NCBI GenBank assembly: GCA_910584725.1
Contig: CAJUBE010000019.1
Coordinates: 1 to 64,000, forward strand
Source: an uncultured Lachnospiraceae bacterium
GTDB taxonomy: Bacteria; Bacillota; Clostridia; Lachnospirales; Lachnospiraceae
DNA length: 64,000 nucleotides
Direction of reading: 5' to 3'
The notes under the pieces are model-generated. The model did not search any database. It saw nothing but the letters and a program-made list of their open reading frames with translations, and was not told where the DNA came from. This document shows positions 61,886 through 64,000 of the stretch, in pieces. The translations under genes were made by a program, and so were the position numbers. Positions within the stretch are counted from its first letter, which is position 1; every line of letters starts with the position of its first letter.

Positions 61886-62659
61886 ATGAAAAAAGCAACG
61901 AAGTTTCTGACAATGACGCTTGCCATGGTGATGACGGTGTGCACGCTGACGGCGTGTGGCGGCGGCGCGGCGAAAGGGAATACGATCACGTTCGGTACAA
62001 ACGCGGAGTTCCCGCCTTTTGAGTATGTCACCTCAAACGGTGTGATCGGCGAGTACGACGGCATCGACATGGTGATTGCGAAGCAGATCGCGGAGTCGAA
62101 CGGCATGACGGCGACGATGGAGAATATGGAATTTGACTCTCTTCTGGTGGCACTGCAGAACGGGCAGATCGACGCGGTGATTGCGGGCATGACCGCTACG
62201 GATGAGAGAAGGGAAACCGTAGATTTCTCTACCCCTTATTATACAGCTACGCAGGTTATGATTGTGAGAGAAGATTCCGACATAACGTCGGCTACAGATA
62301 TGGCTGACAAGAAAATCTGTGTGTTGCAGGGCTATACCGGAGAAATCTGTGTGCAGAATATGGGCTACACCTACGAGGCTTTCAAGAAAGGCACGGAGGC
62401 TGTTATGGAGCTGGTAAACGGCAAGTGTGACGTGGTAGTGATTGACTCCGCGACGGCGCAGAAGTATGTGGGCGACAACGAGGGCTTAAAGATTGTGGAG
62501 GACCCGAGCGCGTTTGAGTCCGAGGAGTATGCGATTGCGGTGCAGAAGGGAAATACGGAGCTGCTCGACAAGATCAACAGCGCCATCGACAAGATGCTGG
62601 CGGACGGCACGATCAATGAGCTGGCGGTGAAGTATACGGAAGAAGTGACGGCGGAGTAG
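61886..62659 (+). CDS. Amino-acid ABC transporter substrate-binding lipoprotein
   Basis: A 257-aa SBP_bac_3 protein. It has a lipoprotein signal (MKKATKFLTMTLAMVMTVCT then LTACGGG), with the lipobox cysteine in LTAC. The mature domain opens ITFGTNAEFPPFEYV and carries GMTATDERRETVDFSTPYY, typical of polar amino-acid binders. Which amino acid is bound is not clear. GAGGAGG precedes ATG 61886. Last gene of the uptake operon. Confidence 0.93.
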   Translation: MKKATKFLTMTLAMVMTVCTLTACGGGAAKGNTITFGTNAEFPPFEYVTSNGVIGEYDGIDMVIAKQIAESNGMTATMENMEFDSLLVALQNGQIDAVIAGMTATDERRETVDFSTPYYTATQVMIVREDSDITSATDMADKKICVLQGYTGEICVQNMGYTYEAFKKGTEAVMELVNGKCDVVVIDSATAQKYVGDNEGLKIVEDPSAFESEEYAIAVQKGNTELLDKINSAIDKMLADGTINELAVKYTEEVTAE

Positions 62660-62680
62660 TACATATAAATGCAGATAATG

Positions 62681-62704
62681 GGGCGGCGCGGATTTGCACC
62701 GCCC
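62681..62704 (+). terminator. GC-rich hairpin after the binding-protein gene
   Basis: GGGCGG (62681-62686) and CCGCCC (62699-62704) with G-C pairs inside form a stem after the operon, but no clear U-run follows (TGTCTTG), so termination may be partial. Confidence 0.5.
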
Positions 62705-62708
62705 TGTC

Positions 62709-62738
62709 TTGACGCAAGACACTTTCGTGTAGTAGTAT
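62709..62738 (+). promoter_or_regulatory. Probable sstT promoter
   Basis: TTGACG (62709-62714), an 18-base spacer and TAGTAT (62733-62738) lie about 90 bp before the sstT start. Nothing further is seen in 62739-62828. Confidence 0.5.
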
Positions 62739-62828
62739 TGTAAAGTAACTTGCAACTTATGTTGTACATAAACTCGTCAATGCATCACCCGATATGATTG
62801 GGAAAAGGGGTGCAGGAAAGAGGTAACG

Positions 62829-64000
62829 ATGAAAAATGTGTGGGAGAAGTGGACAGGCATAAGTCTTGTCAAGAGGATTGTTGTGGGGCTGGTGATCGGT
62901 GTGATTCTGGCTCTCGTGGTGCCGGGAGCGTCGGGCATCAGCGTGCTGGGAGATGTGTTTGTGGGCGCGCTCAAAGGCATCGCGCCGCTGCTGGTATTCT
63001 TTCTGGTGATGAGCTCGCTCTGCAATGCGGGCAAGTCCCACGGCGGAGTGATCAGGACGGTCATCATTCTGTATATGTTCAGCACCGTGCTTGCGGCGGT
63101 GATCGCCGTGTTTGCCAGCATGGTATTTCCCGTGGAGATGGTGCTTGTGGATGCGGCGTCGGATGCGGCGGCAGCTCCAAGCGGTATCGTTGAGGTGCTT
63201 AGCACGCTTCTGATGAATGTGGTGAAGAACCCGGTGGATTCTCTGGTGAACGCAAACTATGTCGGTATTCTGTCATGGGCGGTGCTTCTCGGCGTGGCGT
63301 TCCGAAATGCGGGGGAAGCGACGAAAAAGATGCTCGGCGACATTTCGGAGGCGATTTCAAGGGTGGTTGTGGTGATCATTAACTTTGCGCCCTTCGGTGT
63401 GCTGGGACTGGTCTTTGCCAGTGTGACGGCAAGCGGTCTGGAAGCCTTCAGGGATTACGGGAAACTGCTGATCCTGCTTGTGGGCTGTATGCTGTTTATC
63501 TACTTTGTGACGAACCCGATTCTGGTGTACTGGTGCATCCGCAAGAATCCCTACCCGCTCATTTTTAAGTGTCTGAAACAGAGCGCGATTACGGCTTTCT
63601 TTACCAGAAGTTCGGCGGCGAACATTCCTGTCAACATGAAGATCTGTGAGGAGATGGGACTGGATAAGGACACATACTCCGTGACGATTCCGCTCGGTGC
63701 GACCATAAATATGGACGGCGCGGCGATCACCATTACAGTTATGACCATGGCTACCGCGTTTACGCTCGGCATCAACGTGGATATCCCCACAGCGATTATC
63801 TTAAGCCTGCTGGCTGCGCTCTCGGCATGTGGCGCGTCCGGCGTGGCGGGCGGTTCGCTTCTGCTCATACCACTTGCGTGTTCGCTTTTCGGTATCCCGG
63901 ATTCCGTATCCATGCAGGTGGTGGCGGTAGGCTTTATCATCGGCGTGATTCAGGATTCCGTGGAGACGGCGCTCAACTCTTCATCCGACCTGCTTTTGTC
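62829..64000 (+). CDS. sstT: Serine/threonine:sodium symporter SstT (partial, runs off the window)
   Basis: About 390 residues are visible with no stop. It begins MKNVWEKWTGISLVKRIVVG. Dicarboxylate/amino-acid:cation symporter signatures include KGIAPLLVFFLVMSSL, the re-entrant loop region AFFTRSSAANIPVNMKICEE, TIPLGATINMDGAAI and SGVAGGSLLLIPLA, all matching SstT. It imports serine and threonine with sodium. GAGGTAACG lies before ATG 62829. It is complete except for perhaps the last few residues. Confidence 0.93.
   Translation, partial: MKNVWEKWTGISLVKRIVVGLVIGVILALVVPGASGISVLGDVFVGALKGIAPLLVFFLVMSSLCNAGKSHGGVIRTVIILYMFSTVLAAVIAVFASMVFPVEMVLVDAASDAAAAPSGIVEVLSTLLMNVVKNPVDSLVNANYVGILSWAVLLGVAFRNAGEATKKMLGDISEAISRVVVVIINFAPFGVLGLVFASVTASGLEAFRDYGKLLILLVGCMLFIYFVTNPILVYWCIRKNPYPLIFKCLKQSAITAFFTRSSAANIPVNMKICEEMGLDKDTYSVTIPLGATINMDGAAITITVMTMATAFTLGINVDIPTAIILSLLAALSACGASGVAGGSLLLIPLACSLFGIPDSVSMQVVAVGFIIGVIQDSVETALNSSSDLLL

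Overview
The window looks like chromosome of a gut Clostridia species, most likely Lachnospiraceae (Bacillota). Grounds: strong AGGAGG-type ribosome sites with frequent GTG/TTG starts, low-to-mid GC, a choloylglycine (bile salt) hydrolase family gene, a PocR-domain hybrid kinase, BceAB-like and FtsX-type exporters, and many small GNAT/MFS/AraC genes. Family placement is inference. No rRNA or tRNA gene was seen.

Layout. (a) 1-14 kb is visibly AT-rich and accessory: a complete Wadjet (JetABCD) anti-plasmid operon, an AlbA-2/Schlafen-type regulator, then acetyltransferases, a P-loop kinase, an MBL hydrolase and a class-C-like serine hydrolase, mixed with broken genes (frameshifted TetR, a duplicated acetyltransferase tail). 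(b) 14.1-25.4 kb is a DNA-repair block: MutT-like Nudix, SbcD-SbcC, RecQ, and a UvrD helicase carrying a nuclease-like insert, zinc ribbons and an RQC-like domain. (c) 25.4-33 kb holds small accessory genes, MATE and TfoX remnants, DegV, AraC/cupin, a chemoreceptor and the bile-salt-hydrolase-family gene. (d) 33.2-38.4 kb is an OmpR-type two-component system followed by an ABC/FtsX exporter. (e) 38.4-41.2 kb has a candidate small RNA, a tandem array of 124-bp palindromic elements, then panC-panD and a BASS-family transporter. (f) 41.2-46.7 kb is an AgrC/LytTR two-component system divergent from a BceAB-like exporter, with three LytTR-type direct repeats between them. (g) 46.7-54.5 kb has AraC+MFS+PHP genes, a TetR/SDR module that appears to have interrupted an acetyltransferase, a YxeA-like/hydrolase pair, an MntA-HepT toxin-antitoxin pair and a deoxyinosine-glycosylase-like gene. 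(h) 54.5-64 kb has a Mef-like MFS exporter behind a leader-peptide and alternative-hairpin region, a two-REC regulator plus PocR hybrid kinase, a polar amino-acid ABC transporter, and sstT cut by the window end.

The most unusual signal is a family of modular, structured intergenic elements, with copies at 18.87, 29.02 (reverse), 35.19, 44.36 and 44.51 kb. Its stems covary between copies, a shared second hairpin is nearly invariant, and the ends often overlap stop codons of neighbouring genes. In at least two copies a middle segment can pair with either end. A second, unrelated repeat lies upstream of panC: two 124-bp units in tandem whose abutting ends form a perfect 32-bp palindrome. Both look like undescribed mobile or regulatory RNA/DNA elements, but genome-wide searches are needed to say so.
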